Assembly (NCBI GenBank): GCA_027621915.1 | Contig: JAQCAD010000009.1 | Coordinates: 30,017 to 94,016 of the forward strand | Origin: Pseudomonadota bacterium | GTDB lineage: Bacteria; Pseudomonadota; Gammaproteobacteria; Steroidobacterales; Woeseiaceae | Direction of reading: 5' to 3' | DNA length: 64,000 bases | In this document: positions 53,620 to 63,626 of the stretch, piece by piece | Layout: each line of letters begins with the position of its first letter | Numbering within the stretch: the first letter of the stretch is position 1 | Notes under the pieces: model-generated | Told to the model about the DNA's origin: nothing | Databases searched by the model: none | The model's input: only the letters and a program-made list of their open reading frames with translations | Made by a program: the position numbers and the translations under genes

Positions 53620-56600
53620 ATGAAGCCAAACCTGGTAACCGAGCAGAAGGGGCTGATCGCCTGGTTTGCGGCAAATCATGTTGCTGCCAATTTGTTGATG
53701 TTCCTGATTATCGCTTTCGGCGTTGTGTCCGCATTTACGATACGAAAACAGACTTCGCCGGACTTCAATTTCAATGAAGTCATCGTACGCGTGCCTTACC
53801 TGGGCGCGGCACCGCAGGAAGTCGAAGAAGGCGTCGTCGTAAAAGTCGAAGAAGCAATTCAGGACGTGCCCGGCATCATCGAAATCAATTCCAGTTCGAA
53901 CGAAGGGATGGGGACGATTCGGGCGAAGACCGCAGCTGGATCTGATATCAACGAGATTCTTACGGAAGTTAAAACCAAGGTTGACGCGATATCGACGTTT
54001 CCCGGTCTTACCGAGAAGCCGATCATTTACAAACAGGAATTCCAGTTGCACGTCGTATTCCTGACAATTACGGGCGATCTTGACGTGTATGCACAGAAGT
54101 CGCTTGGCGACGAAATCCGCAATGAGCTTCTCAGAATTCCGGAAGTGAACTCGGTCGACCCGCTGGGTGGTCGTTCTTATGAGATCAGCGTCGAGGTTTC
54201 GGAACATGTACTGCGCCAGTACGGCCTGACGATGACTGAGATTTCGCAGGCAATCCGGGACTCGTCGATCGACATGCCTGGCGGCTCAATTCGGACCGAC
54301 GGTGGTGACATCCTGTTGCGAACCGAAGGGCAGGTTTATACCGGGCAGGAATTTGCTGATCTGGTATTACGCACATTTCCGGATGGCACCCGGCTGATGC
54401 TTGGCGATGTCGCATTCATACGAGACGGTTTTGTGGAAACTCAGGACTACGCCCGCTATATGGGGCACCCGACCGCATCCATGCGCGTTCTGGCCATCGG
54501 GCAACAAAGCGAACTGAAGACGGCCGATGCGGTCAAGCAATACGTTGCTGAGAAAAACAAAACGCTGCCTGACGGTGTGAACATCGAGGTGTGGGTGGAT
54601 CGATCGTTCTATTTGCAGGACCAGCTCAATATGATGATGCAGAACATGGCGCAGGGTGCGATTCTCGTGTGCCTTGTGTTGTCACTGTTCCTTCGATGGA
54701 AGGTGGCGTTCTGGGTCATGTTGGGCATTCCTATAACGTTCTTTGGCGCATTGTGGCTGATGCCGCTTGGGCCGTGGCCGGTCACGGTCAACACGATCAG
54801 TTTGTTTGGTTTTATCCTGGTGCTTGGAATAGTGGTCGATGACGCCATCATCATCGGCGAGAGCGTCTATACGACGATCCGCAAAGATGGCCACAATCTG
54901 GACAATGTCATTAGGGGCGCAAAACGAGTCGCGGTGCCGGCGACTTTTGGCGTACTGACCACAATCGCTGCCTTTACGCCGATGTTATTTGTTGGAGGAT
55001 TCGCAGGGCCATTTTTTGAGGCGATGTGCGTTGTCGTGATTCTCTGCCTGATGTTTTCATTGATCGAGTCAAAGCTGATTCTTCCGGCGCACCTTGTGCA
55101 CGCAAATATCGGAGTCGTGGATGAAGAAGACCTCTTTAATCCGCAACGAGAAATAACATTTCGCGAACGTATTCCGCGGCTGTTCCAGAAATTGCAGCGC
55201 AGGACACAACACGGCCTGCACTCGCTGATTCATGATCGGTACGTTCCTTTGCTCGAAAAATCGATCAGGAATCGTGGCCTGACGTTGAGTATTTTTGCGG
55301 CAATTCTTATTCTCACGGGCGGTGTTATTGCAAGTGGTGTCGTTCGGTTCGTTATTTTCCCGACGGCGCCGAGTGATTTCATCTCGGTTCAGATGGAGAT
55401 GGAGAATGGTACGGCACCGGCGGTACGGGACAAGGCGATTTCGAGAATTGAGAATGCGGTGTTTGAGATCAACCAGGAATACGTCGCCGAGAATCCGGGG
55501 AGCGATGAGCCGATTGACCATTTCATAGTGTTCACGCAAGGCGATTTTGGCGGGATGATGTTCGCTGAACTCGATCGCGGTGGCGACAGGATACTGAATA
55601 GCGACGAAATTACGGCGTTATGGCGGGATCGAGTCGGCGAAATTCCAGGGGTCAAACAGCTCATTTTCTCCGGTGGCCAGCATATCGGTGGCGGCCCACC
55701 GTTGAGTTTCAAATTGTTCGGCAATGACTTCGATTCTTTGCAGGCAGCTGCAGATGAGCTCGAGCGCAAGTTCATGGGGTACGAGGGCGTATTCGATATT
55801 CGCAACTCTGCCAGTGCAGGTGGCCAGCAGATCAGTCTCGATATCAAGCCCGAAGCCGAGGCGCTTGGATTGACGATGGCATCACTGGGCCGACAGGTGC
55901 GACAGGCTTTTTATGGCGAGGAAGCGCAACGAATTCAGCGCGGCCCGAATGAATTAAAGGTCATGGTCCGTTATCCCCTCGATGAACGACGCTCTATTGC
56001 CGATCTGGACAACATGCGAATTCGTACGCCGGCCGGTGATGAAGTACCGTTTCATTCCGTCGCAGAGGTGTCTTTCGGTGAGTCCTTTTCGACTATTACG
56101 CGACAAAATCGAAGGCGATCGGTCACGGTCTCGGCGGATATCGATCCGCAATTGGTTGAGCCGGGTCCGATTATCAAAGAGATTCGCGAGGAGTTCGCGC
56201 CCGCTTTGATGTCGCGATACCCGGGCGTCAGTCTTGGCCTCGAAGGCGCAAGCCAGGAAACCACGGATTTCCTGTTTAACCTGAGCATCGCCTCTATCGC
56301 TGCATTCTTTCTAATCTACGCACTAATTGCCGTGCCATTGCATTCGTACACACAGCCGCTCGTTATCATGTCGGTCATTCCGTTCGGGCTGATCGGGGCC
56401 GTTTTTGGCCATATGCTGATGGGCCAGGCGATCAGCATGTTTTCTCTGTTCGGCCTGATAGCGCTTGCCGGAGTCGTTGTGAACGACAGCCTGATATTGA
56501 TCGACTTCATCAACAGAGCGCGTCGGGATGGTGTACCGGCTCTGGAGGCGGTTGTCGGCGCCGGCACGGAACGATTCAGACCAATCATACTGACATCAAT

Positions 56601-56907
56601 TACGACCGCAGTCGGCCTGCTGCCGATCCTGCTGGAAACAAGCATGCAGGCGCAGATGCTGATCCCGATGGCCATTTCGCTTAGCTTCGGCATTATTTTC
56701 GCAACCATCATTACGTTGTTCCTGATTCCGGGCCTCTACCTCCTTCAGGAAGACTTTGGCCGTTCCATGACTGACGCCAAAAATCTGTTGCTTGGCCGGG
56801 AACTGTCGCCGATGGCTGTAACGGGTGGCAGCGACTCGCACGACCAGGCGCGGTCAGCGTCTCAGAATCGCGAACCACCGGGCGATGTTCAGAAGGCTCA
56901 TCAGTGA
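53620..56907 (+). CDS. RND-family efflux permease
   Basis: 1095 aa, normal for the family. There are two repeats of six transmembrane helices, each with a large periplasmic loop. The proton-relay pair D407-D408 lies in TM4 (LGIVVDDAIIIGESVYT), and 'AANHVAANLLMFLIIAFG' opens TM1. The sequence looks nearer to the HAE2/uncharacterised RND group than to AcrB. It is a proton-driven trimeric exporter of drugs or lipids together with the preceding adaptor. The last 54 bp overlap the convergent YugP-type gene. Confidence 0.95.
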   Translation: MKPNLVTEQKGLIAWFAANHVAANLLMFLIIAFGVVSAFTIRKQTSPDFNFNEVIVRVPYLGAAPQEVEEGVVVKVEEAIQDVPGIIEINSSSNEGMGTIRAKTAAGSDINEILTEVKTKVDAISTFPGLTEKPIIYKQEFQLHVVFLTITGDLDVYAQKSLGDEIRNELLRIPEVNSVDPLGGRSYEISVEVSEHVLRQYGLTMTEISQAIRDSSIDMPGGSIRTDGGDILLRTEGQVYTGQEFADLVLRTFPDGTRLMLGDVAFIRDGFVETQDYARYMGHPTASMRVLAIGQQSELKTADAVKQYVAEKNKTLPDGVNIEVWVDRSFYLQDQLNMMMQNMAQGAILVCLVLSLFLRWKVAFWVMLGIPITFFGALWLMPLGPWPVTVNTISLFGFILVLGIVVDDAIIIGESVYTTIRKDGHNLDNVIRGAKRVAVPATFGVLTTIAAFTPMLFVGGFAGPFFEAMCVVVILCLMFSLIESKLILPAHLVHANIGVVDEEDLFNPQREITFRERIPRLFQKLQRRTQHGLHSLIHDRYVPLLEKSIRNRGLTLSIFAAILILTGGVIASGVVRFVIFPTAPSDFISVQMEMENGTAPAVRDKAISRIENAVFEINQEYVAENPGSDEPIDHFIVFTQGDFGGMMFAELDRGGDRILNSDEITALWRDRVGEIPGVKQLIFSGGQHIGGGPPLSFKLFGNDFDSLQAAADELERKFMGYEGVFDIRNSASAGGQQISLDIKPEAEALGLTMASLGRQVRQAFYGEEAQRIQRGPNELKVMVRYPLDERRSIADLDNMRIRTPAGDEVPFHSVAEVSFGESFSTITRQNRRRSVTVSADIDPQLVEPGPIIKEIREEFAPALMSRYPGVSLGLEGASQETTDFLFNLSIASIAAFFLIYALIAVPLHSYTQPLVIMSVIPFGLIGAVFGHMLMGQAISMFSLFGLIALAGVVVNDSLILIDFINRARRDGVPALEAVVGAGTERFRPIILTSITTAVGLLPILLETSMQAQMLIPMAISLSFGIIFATIITLFLIPGLYLLQEDFGRSMTDAKNLLLGRELSPMAVTGGSDSHDQARSASQNREPPGDVQKAHQ

Positions 56908-57537
56908 CGCCGAAACATAAGTAAACGCGGCTGCCTTCAACAGTTTCCGGGCATGCCGCTTGTCTGATTGCAATAGAATGTTGCTCTCATCCAGCATTGG
57001 CAATGCGCGATTGAAACTTGCGTCGAATTCCGTCGGTAAGGTGACCAGGTGAACCAGGGTTGATGTTCCCATCGTCATCAGTCCGCCAAGGAACATCAGA
57101 ATGCCAAGACCGGGTACTCGGGTTATTGCGCCGACGAACGGTGAAACCATCAATATCGCAGCGCCGAGTTTTTCAAATTTCTGCGTGACTTTGACCAGGT
57201 GGGATCGGTACCTGAGCGGTTTATAGGCTGTGTGATCCTGCAATGCATGGCCTACTTCATGTGCTGCGACAGTAATCGCAGTTAACGATCTGCCGCTGAA
57301 TTTGTCAGGCGTCAGGCGCACCGTTTTTGTCGAAGGATCGTAGTGGTCGCCGTCCTTGGTCTCTTCGACCGCAACAGATGCCATACCGTACTTATCCAGC
57401 AGGTGTCGGGCAAGTTCCGCCCCTGTTCCGGAATACCGGTCGGCGGGCTCTGAGTAACGGGCCAACACCCGTTGCACCCAGATTCCCGGAAGGAAAATGA
57501 TGCTCATGAGGACGAGGCCGAAAAGGATGTAAATCAT
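56854..57537 (-). CDS. YugP-type membrane zinc metallopeptidase
   Basis: 227 aa. Four hydrophobic segments and the zinc motif H93-E94-V-G-H97 (AAHEVGHALQDH) in the order of the DUF/Zn_peptidase_2 family ('VAVEETKDGDHYDPSTKTVRLTPDKFSGRSLTAI', 'LPTEFDASFNRALPML'). It is a predicted inner-membrane protease of unknown substrate. The 3' end overlaps the RND permease gene by 54 bp on the opposite strand. Confidence 0.9.
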   Translation of the reverse strand: MIYILFGLVLMSIIFLPGIWVQRVLARYSEPADRYSGTGAELARHLLDKYGMASVAVEETKDGDHYDPSTKTVRLTPDKFSGRSLTAITVAAHEVGHALQDHTAYKPLRYRSHLVKVTQKFEKLGAAILMVSPFVGAITRVPGLGILMFLGGLMTMGTSTLVHLVTLPTEFDASFNRALPMLDESNILLQSDKRHARKLLKAAAFTYVSASLMSLLNIARWFAILRR

Positions 57538-57610
57538 GAGTCGAATAGTACGCGAAATATATTCGTCCGGACGGAGGTCTTAGTAAGGTGTCTGAGATTG
57601 ATCCATCCGA

Positions 57611-58513
57611 GTGACTGTGCGAAAAACTATTGTGACGAGCATTCTCTTTGGCCTGTTGTTGGCCTCGTTTCTGATCGGTGGGTTCTTTTTTCTGAACCGC
57701 CCTGAGCTCATCATTGTTGATGCAGTTCCTCCGGATGAATTCCCTGACAACGGTTTTGCGCACGGAACCTTTGAATCGCTCTTAAAGCGGTATGTCGACT
57801 CGTTCGGCAATGTCGACTACGGAAAATGGCACGGCAACGCGTCGGATCGATCGCGACTCAGGCAGTATCTGGCGGCGGTTAGTCGATTCAGCCCCGATAA
57901 CTCGACTGAACGCTTCGCGAAACGGAGCGATGCGCTGGCCTATTGGATATATGGCTATAACGCGTACGTCATATACAGCGTTCTTGAACACTGGCCTTTG
58001 GAGAGTGTCACGGCGGTCAAAGCGCCGATCGAGGCGGTGACCGGACTGGGGTTTTTCTATCGGCAAAGGTTTCTGTTCGGAGAAGAACCGCTCAGCCTCT
58101 ATGCGGTCGAGCACCAGAAGATCCTGGCTAAATTCGAAGACCCCCGAATTCACTTCGCCCTGAATTGTGCCAGTGAAAGCTGTCCGGTGCTGAGGCCAGA
58201 GTTGCCCACAGGTGACGAACTGGAAGGAATGCTGATTCAGTCGACGAGAGACTTCGTCAACAATTCACGCAACGTCTTCGTCGACCACGACAAAAAGAAA
58301 ATCGTTCTTTCGACCATATTCAAGTGGTACCGAAACGACTTTATCAATGACCTGCGGCGTCGCGGACTTCCGTCTGAAAGAGGCGTTGTCGATTACGTGT
58401 CTGAGGAGGCCACACCGGAACTGAAGATTGACCTCGACATCGCGAAACACTACGAGGTGGTTTTCGAAGATTACGACTGGTCTTTGAATAATTCGAGTTC
58501 GATGGCTCACTAG
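57611..58513 (+). CDS. DUF547 domain protein, membrane-anchored
   Basis: 300 aa from GTG 57611 (GTG 57617 is also possible). One N-terminal transmembrane helix (ILFGLLLASFLIGGFFFL) precedes the DUF547 domain with 'ALAYWIYGYNAYVIYSVLEHWP', 'PRIHFALNCASESCPVLRPE' and 'KWYRNDF'. The conserved Cys and His suggest a catalytic triad of transglutaminase/papain type, which is not proven. The gene is divergent from the YugP-type gene; a transporter remnant follows. Confidence 0.87.
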   Translation: MTVRKTIVTSILFGLLLASFLIGGFFFLNRPELIIVDAVPPDEFPDNGFAHGTFESLLKRYVDSFGNVDYGKWHGNASDRSRLRQYLAAVSRFSPDNSTERFAKRSDALAYWIYGYNAYVIYSVLEHWPLESVTAVKAPIEAVTGLGFFYRQRFLFGEEPLSLYAVEHQKILAKFEDPRIHFALNCASESCPVLRPELPTGDELEGMLIQSTRDFVNNSRNVFVDHDKKKIVLSTIFKWYRNDFINDLRRRGLPSERGVVDYVSEEATPELKIDLDIAKHYEVVFEDYDWSLNNSSSMAH

Positions 58514-58629
58514 TTCGCCGCGTCCGGGGCGCCCTGGCGCAAGCCCTCCCGGATAGATGCTGGTCAGCTCGGTTCTTTCGCGGCCATTGTCGCGCCCGCC
58601 AGAATCCACCGAAACAGGGCGACACAACG

Positions 58630-59031
58630 TTGACTTCTGACCTGACCGTTCTATTCTCACTGCCGTTTTTTGTCTTCGTCTTCTTAATATGGGGGCGCTG
58701 GCGCTACGATCTGGTTGCGTTCGTGGCGTTACTGATCGTTGTCACGACGACGCTCTCCGATGTAATGAACAACACAGCAACTGCGGTAATTGCAGCGCCA
58801 ATTGCGATTGAAATCGCCGTGATGCTGGACGTGAATCCGAATCCATTCCTGATGGCGGCAGCGGTTGCCGCGTCGTGCGCTTTTCTGACCCCGATCGGAC
58901 ATAAGAACAACACACTGATCATGGGGCCTGGTGGCTATCGCTTCGGCGATTATTGGCGCATGGGATTGCCGCTGGAAATTATCATTGTTGCTGTGTCCGT
59001 ACCTGCTATTCTCTTTTTCTGGCCGATGTGA
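58630..59031 (+). pseudogene. SLC13-family transporter remnant with internal in-frame deletion
   Basis: 133 codons from TTG 58630. Residues 1-37 match the first helix of SLC13/DASS permeases (FLIWGRWRYDLVAFVALLIVV). Residues about 41-133 match the family's C-terminus (TLSDVMNNTATAVIAAPIAIEIA, SCAFLTPIGHKNNTLIMGPGGYRFGDYWRMGLPL). Full members are about 590 residues with TrkA-C domains in between, so roughly 450 residues are missing and the join is in frame near 58741-58755. It cannot be a working transporter in the normal way; a short membrane protein may still be made. Confidence 0.75.
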
Positions 59032-59050
59032 ACGAACGAGGACAAGAACG

Positions 59051-59602
59051 ATGAAATCAATATCACTCGCCTTGACCATCATCTTATTGCTGGCTATTTC
59101 CGTGGTGCAGGCTTTGCAATATGTAGACCCAGGTTACAAGGTAGCAACCGTGGTTAACGCTGCTACGCTCGATACCGCGATGACAGATGCGCCGGTGGAC
59201 AGCGTCAGCGATCAACCGATCATTCATGTTGAATCCGCAGAAGGGCGACTTGGCATCGGGGTCGTTCACAGGCCTGTTATCGAGGCAGGCGGGCCGATTG
59301 AAGGAATCCTGCATCACAAGCAATCTGAGGTTTACCGGGTAATGGCGGGGTCCGGTACACTGGTCACCAGCACGACAATGATGAATTCGAAGGCAATCGA
59401 TTCGGCCGGTTACATCGTCAGGAATCTAACTGGTCCGAGTGATCGCGGCGTTATCGAAAATGGCGACAGCAGCCAATTGATCACGACCGGTGATGTCGTG
59501 ATTATTCCTGCCGGCGTTGCACATGGGTTCAGTGAGATCACAGAGGCAATCACCTACATGGTTGTCCGTATTGACCCACTACGGCTAGTGGAATTGAAAT
59601 AG
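59051..59602 (+). CDS. Exported cupin-domain protein
   Basis: 183 aa from ATG 59051 with ACGAGGAC about 10 nt upstream; the longer frame starting in the transporter remnant lacks a plausible start. A signal peptide (ISLALTIILLLAISVVQA) precedes a cupin barrel: 'PIEGILHHKQSEVYRVMAGSGTLVT' and 'LITTGDVVIIPAGVAHGFSEI'. The His residues and Glu (H-H-x5-E) and the second His fit a metal site. Function is unknown. It starts 19 bp after the remnant. Confidence 0.85.
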   Translation: MKSISLALTIILLLAISVVQALQYVDPGYKVATVVNAATLDTAMTDAPVDSVSDQPIIHVESAEGRLGIGVVHRPVIEAGGPIEGILHHKQSEVYRVMAGSGTLVTSTTMMNSKAIDSAGYIVRNLTGPSDRGVIENGDSSQLITTGDVVIIPAGVAHGFSEITEAITYMVVRIDPLRLVELK

Positions 59603-59955
59603 TCGGGATTTCATTCGCCGTTCCCAGGGCGTCAGCCGAATTCGGTCTGCTCTTCATCTGCGCGTTCAAAAACCTCACTCCACTCATGGTGGATTCTGCC
59701 CGCTAATATGTAAAACGACTGTCGCAAAACACCTGACGCCAGGGTCAGTAACTGACAGTAATCGTGTGGTGGCGGCGCGACAGGCTACTTCTGTGAAAAA
59801 TAACAAAACCAATAACAACAATCACTTACAGCAATATCTGTCAGCAATAGACGATCTGGCACGAGGCTTGCAATTTCTAATATCAGAAACTCATGAGTCG
59901 CTTCGCTTGGCGTGATGTGAATAGCGATTGAGCATCGATACGGAGACACGAAACG
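59603..59955. other. 353-bp intergenic region with no gene found
   Basis: I see no convincing coding frame, tRNA or terminator. A small GGTCAGTAACTGACAG inverted repeat lies near 59745. The second half is AT-rich (from about 59795) and probably holds the promoter for the 77-aa gene at 59956. Confidence 0.5.
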
Positions 59956-60189
59956 ATGATCGAACAAGTTGTTCAGGACTGGACCGATACCCAGGTTCCC
60001 ATGAAATTTGGCCCGGCACGTGATGTTCGCTACAAGGTCTATAAAGAAGGCACGCGACTCTATCAGGAGATTCGGGATATTGATGATGCGCCAATTCATA
60101 CGCTGGAGTTGCCGCAAGGCATGGCGCTGGAAAAAAGCAGTTACGAGGTTTTGTTACGTTATGTGTTGGTCGACGTTGTAAATTCCTGA
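59956..60189 (+). CDS. Small hypothetical protein (77 aa)
   Basis: ATG 59956 with GGAG about 10 nt upstream, bounded by an AT-rich leader and a strong terminator, which argues for a real monocistronic gene. The sequence is soluble, with a short beta/alpha pattern ('MKFGPARDVRYKVYKEGTRLYQEIRDIDD') and no signal peptide. I do not recognise the family. Confidence 0.65.
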   Translation: MIEQVVQDWTDTQVPMKFGPARDVRYKVYKEGTRLYQEIRDIDDAPIHTLELPQGMALEKSSYEVLLRYVLVDVVNS

Positions 60190-60221
60190 GCACTACTCCA
60201 AGTCATCAGGAAGGGACGAAA

Positions 60222-60245
60222 GGGGCCAGGGATGGCCCCTTTTTT
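60222..60245 (+). terminator. Rho-independent terminator
   Basis: A perfect 7-bp GC-rich stem, GGGGCCA (60222-60228) with TGGCCCC (60233-60239), tetraloop GGGA, then six T. It ends the 77-aa gene and lies just before the convergent serine hydrolase stop. Confidence 0.88.
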
Positions 60246-60246
60246 A

Positions 60247-61713
60247 CTACTGAATCCGCGACATGAATCCACTGTGGCGAACGATCTTTGACGCTTTTCC
60301 ATCGTCGCCTATCTCGAAGACCCATGGCTCGCGCGTGTCATCCTCATCAGTGAGTCGAATGAACGTATTTCCAGAGTCATGTTTGAGCCTGACTATAGCT
60401 TCTTCTAAATCGTTTCCGGGAATGTCAATGACCGCTAAATGGTCGCCCCATTGCCGAACTGCGACTTCGCCACCCCACGGGCGGGATTCGTAATTGCCCT
60501 CGTACATCGAGAAATCCGGAATTTCTTTTTCATCCGGTTTGCCGGCCTTTTCGAGTGCGGAACTGATTGCGCCGAGTATATTGACGGCAATGCTATCGGC
60601 GGGGCCATCACCGGCATTCGTGAGGACAACCGCCGCGATCTTCTGCTTTGGCACCATTGTAAAGCTCGTGATGTAGCCCGGACATCCGCCGCCGTGACTG
60701 ACAAATGTTGTGTCATCGGAACGTTCAACACTGAAGCCGAGGCCCCAGGTCGTTTTCCAGTCAGGGTCAACCCAATGCACACGATGCATTTCGCGAAGGG
60801 TGTTTGCGTCAAGTATTTCGCTACCGCCACTGTCGAGGAGCCTGAATTGCCAGCTCGCAAATTTCGCAAGGTCGTTCACCGAAGAAGTGAAGCCGGCAGC
60901 AGCCGTGATGCCCCGGGTGAAAAATGACTTGACCGGATCCCGTCGAAGGTCACGGTGCATGCCAGTGTAGCCAATAGCGAGTTCCTCGCCACGCAGATTG
61001 TCCGGATAGAATGTTCGCGTGTCGTTCAGATCAAGCGGATCAAGAATGTGCTCACGAATGTAGCTATCGTAGCTTTGCCCGGACAGTTCGGTCACGATTT
61101 CTCCGGCGAGCGTCCATCCCAGGTTGGAATATTGAAAATAACGCTGCGACGGATAAAGCGTTTCCTGGGATCCCAGACGTTCGATCATCTCTTCGCGAGT
61201 TGGGAATGGAAAATCCGGTCCGATCCAGTAGGGATAGTCTGATTCGCGCGGCAGTCCGGACGAATGGGTCATCAATCCTTCTACGGTGACCGGGCCGCTG
61301 TCCTCGTAAGCCTGCGAGATGTCAAACCAGGCCAGGTGATCGCTGACCTTGTCTCGCAGTGTTAGCTTGCTTTCGTCACGCAACTGCATGATGCCGATAG
61401 CAGTGAAGAGTTTAGTGATGCTGCAGATGCTATAAAGCGTGTTTGCGTCTGCCGGCCGCTTCGTTTCGAGATTCGAATATCCGTAGCCACTCGACCACAG
61501 CAGTTCCTGGTCGTAAACGATGCCGACGGAAATTCCCGGTATTTTCTCGTAAATTTGCCTGCCATTGACCCAGGCATCGATCGCTGCAATTGCTCCCATT
61601 ACCTCAGGATGGGCCAATAGATCCTCACGAGTCAGATCGACCGGTTCATCCGCAGACATTGCAGGTGCGCCGACGATAAGTGTAAGCAGGAGACAAAGAA
61701 TCTGAACGCGCAT
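60247..61713 (-). CDS. Secreted serine hydrolase (class C beta-lactamase-like)
   Basis: 488 aa from ATG 61713, which begins a signal peptide (MRVQILCLLLTLIVGAPAMSA); the 24 codons further upstream overlap the M61 promoter region and are unlikely. Motifs are S98-I-T-K101 (SICSITKLFTAIG), Y-S-N (FQYSNLGWTLAGEI) and H-G-G (FVSHGGGCPGY) in the KTG position. About 120 C-terminal residues form an extra domain. It is likely a D-aminopeptidase or esterase acting in the periplasm. It is divergent from the M61 peptidase gene. Confidence 0.9.
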   Translation of the reverse strand: MRVQILCLLLTLIVGAPAMSADEPVDLTREDLLAHPEVMGAIAAIDAWVNGRQIYEKIPGISVGIVYDQELLWSSGYGYSNLETKRPADANTLYSICSITKLFTAIGIMQLRDESKLTLRDKVSDHLAWFDISQAYEDSGPVTVEGLMTHSSGLPRESDYPYWIGPDFPFPTREEMIERLGSQETLYPSQRYFQYSNLGWTLAGEIVTELSGQSYDSYIREHILDPLDLNDTRTFYPDNLRGEELAIGYTGMHRDLRRDPVKSFFTRGITAAAGFTSSVNDLAKFASWQFRLLDSGGSEILDANTLREMHRVHWVDPDWKTTWGLGFSVERSDDTTFVSHGGGCPGYITSFTMVPKQKIAAVVLTNAGDGPADSIAVNILGAISSALEKAGKPDEKEIPDFSMYEGNYESRPWGGEVAVRQWGDHLAVIDIPGNDLEEAIVRLKHDSGNTFIRLTDEDDTREPWVFEIGDDGKASKIVRHSGFMSRIQ

Positions 61714-61798
61714 TGCCCGAGTCCTCTTTTTTTTGTGCGGTGCCAACAGTATAGTCGTTCCGTCGCGTTTTAAAGCCCCCGTCATAACGAGAGACCAT

Positions 61799-63625
61799 AT
61801 GAAGCAGCTTGTCGCCCTTACGTTCCTTGCGTTTTCTGCAGACGCATTTACGCAGTCAGCCGTCGAGTATGACGTGTCTTTCGATAACGCCGCCCATCAC
61901 GAGGCGCGCATAACGGTGACGTGGCGGGATATCGGTGACAAACCTTTGCAGATTCGAATGAGCCGGTCATCGCCCGGCCGATACGCGATTCACGAGTTTG
62001 CCAAGAATGTTTACAAGGTGTGGGTCGTTGACGGTGACAGCAACCCGCTCGGCTTCACGCGGCCGAACCCCTATCAATGGGACGTCGCAGGTCATGATGG
62101 AACGGTCTCGGTTTCTTACACCTTGTATGCCGACCGGGCAGGGGGCACGTATTCTGGAATTGACCTGACGCATGCGCACCTCAATATGCCAGCGACGTTC
62201 ATGTGGGCTCGCGGTTTCGACGATCGACCGATACGGATTTCATTTACACCGGCGGCGGAAGACTGGAAAGTAGCGACGCAACTGGCACCGACAGACGATG
62301 ACTTCGTTTTTACGGCGCCGAATCTTCAGTACTTTCTGGACAGTCCGGTTGAACTCAGTAATTTTTCAATGCGTACCTGGGATGTCTCATCGAATAACGT
62401 GAACTATACATTTCGGTTGGCCGTTCATCATGAGGGTAATGAAGAAGACGTCGATACATTTTTCGAAAAGGCGAAGAATATCGTGGCTGCTCAGATGCAA
62501 ATTTTTGGAGAGCTTCCGGAATTTGATTTTGGTACGTACACATTTATCGCGGACTACCTGCCATACGTCGCAGGCGATGGCATGGAACATCGCAATTCGA
62601 CGATTATTGCGAGTACGCAGTCCTTCATCGATGCTGAGTTCAGCCAGGTTGGCACGCTATCGCATGAATTCATTCACGCCTGGAATGTTGAACGAATTCG
62701 CCCGGCCGATCTCGAGCCCTTCGATTTTGAAAGCGCGAATATGTCGCAGAATCTGTGGTTTGCAGAGGGCTTCACTTCCTATTATGGAGGTCTGGCGATT
62801 CGCCGTGCGGGCGAGTCGACAATCGAGGAATATGTCGGGTCACTGGCTGATTCGATTAATACAGTCACTAATTCTCCGGGCCGCAGCTTCGCATCCGCCC
62901 CGGGCATGAGTATGCAGGCACCGTTTGCAGATGCGGCTACGGCAATTGATCCGACCAATTTCGCGAATACGTTTATTTCCTACTACACCTATGGTGAGGC
63001 CCTGGGACTGGCGTTGGATCTTTCGTTACGCGAGAAATTTGACGGCGTGGCTCTCGATTCATTCATGCAGAAAATGTGGAAAACGCACGGCAAGACTGAA
63101 GTGCCGTATACCAGCCGCGATTTACGCAATGCGCTCGCCGAGCTCACAGGAAGTCAACGGTTTGCTAATGAGTTCTTCGACAAGTACATCGACGGGCAGG
63201 AATTGGCCGATTACGCAGCGTTGCTGTCAAATGGCGGTTTATTGTTACGTAAGAAAAATCCCGGCGGTGCGACGCTTGGTCCGGTGTCCCTGGAATTTGA
63301 CGGCAAAGAGGGCTTCATTTCCGGCAACACAATCATCGGCAGCCCGCTTTACGCTGCAGGCCTTGATCGTGGCGATCAGATAGTTGCCATCGACCGGTTG
63401 AAGATTCGTAGTCAGGGCCGCTGGGACGATGCAATCGGCCGTTACGGACCGGGTGATGTCGCTACTATTCACTACGTCCAGCGCGGAGTCGAGAAATCAG
63501 CCAGGATTACGTTTGCCGAAGACGCCGAACTCGAAGTTGTTACCTATGAATCGGCTGAAATGGAGATCAGCCAGGTACAACTGGAGTTTCGCGAATCGTG
63601 GCTTGGCTCCGGGTCCGAAGAATAA
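61799..63625 (+). CDS. Secreted M61-family (glycyl aminopeptidase type) peptidase with PDZ domain
   Basis: 608 aa from ATG 61799; the signal peptide (KQLVALTFLAFSADAFTQ) starts here. An N-terminal beta domain precedes the gluzincin core H289-E290-F-I-H293 with third zinc ligand E323 (NLWFAEGFTSYYGG). A PDZ domain covers about 490-590 ('GSPLYAAGLDRGDQIVAIDRLKI'). M61 enzymes prefer N-terminal Gly or Ala. The stop is 1 bp from the end of the convergent M20 gene. Confidence 0.92.
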   Translation: MKQLVALTFLAFSADAFTQSAVEYDVSFDNAAHHEARITVTWRDIGDKPLQIRMSRSSPGRYAIHEFAKNVYKVWVVDGDSNPLGFTRPNPYQWDVAGHDGTVSVSYTLYADRAGGTYSGIDLTHAHLNMPATFMWARGFDDRPIRISFTPAAEDWKVATQLAPTDDDFVFTAPNLQYFLDSPVELSNFSMRTWDVSSNNVNYTFRLAVHHEGNEEDVDTFFEKAKNIVAAQMQIFGELPEFDFGTYTFIADYLPYVAGDGMEHRNSTIIASTQSFIDAEFSQVGTLSHEFIHAWNVERIRPADLEPFDFESANMSQNLWFAEGFTSYYGGLAIRRAGESTIEEYVGSLADSINTVTNSPGRSFASAPGMSMQAPFADAATAIDPTNFANTFISYYTYGEALGLALDLSLREKFDGVALDSFMQKMWKTHGKTEVPYTSRDLRNALAELTGSQRFANEFFDKYIDGQELADYAALLSNGGLLLRKKNPGGATLGPVSLEFDGKEGFISGNTIIGSPLYAAGLDRGDQIVAIDRLKIRSQGRWDDAIGRYGPGDVATIHYVQRGVEKSARITFAEDAELEVVTYESAEMEISQVQLEFRESWLGSGSEE

Positions 63626-63626
63626 G

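Noticed and set aside
59785..60117. 110-codon minus-strand frame opposite the 77-aa gene
   Set aside because: Reads across the promoter region and opposite a gene with a ribosome site and terminator; no recognisable features.
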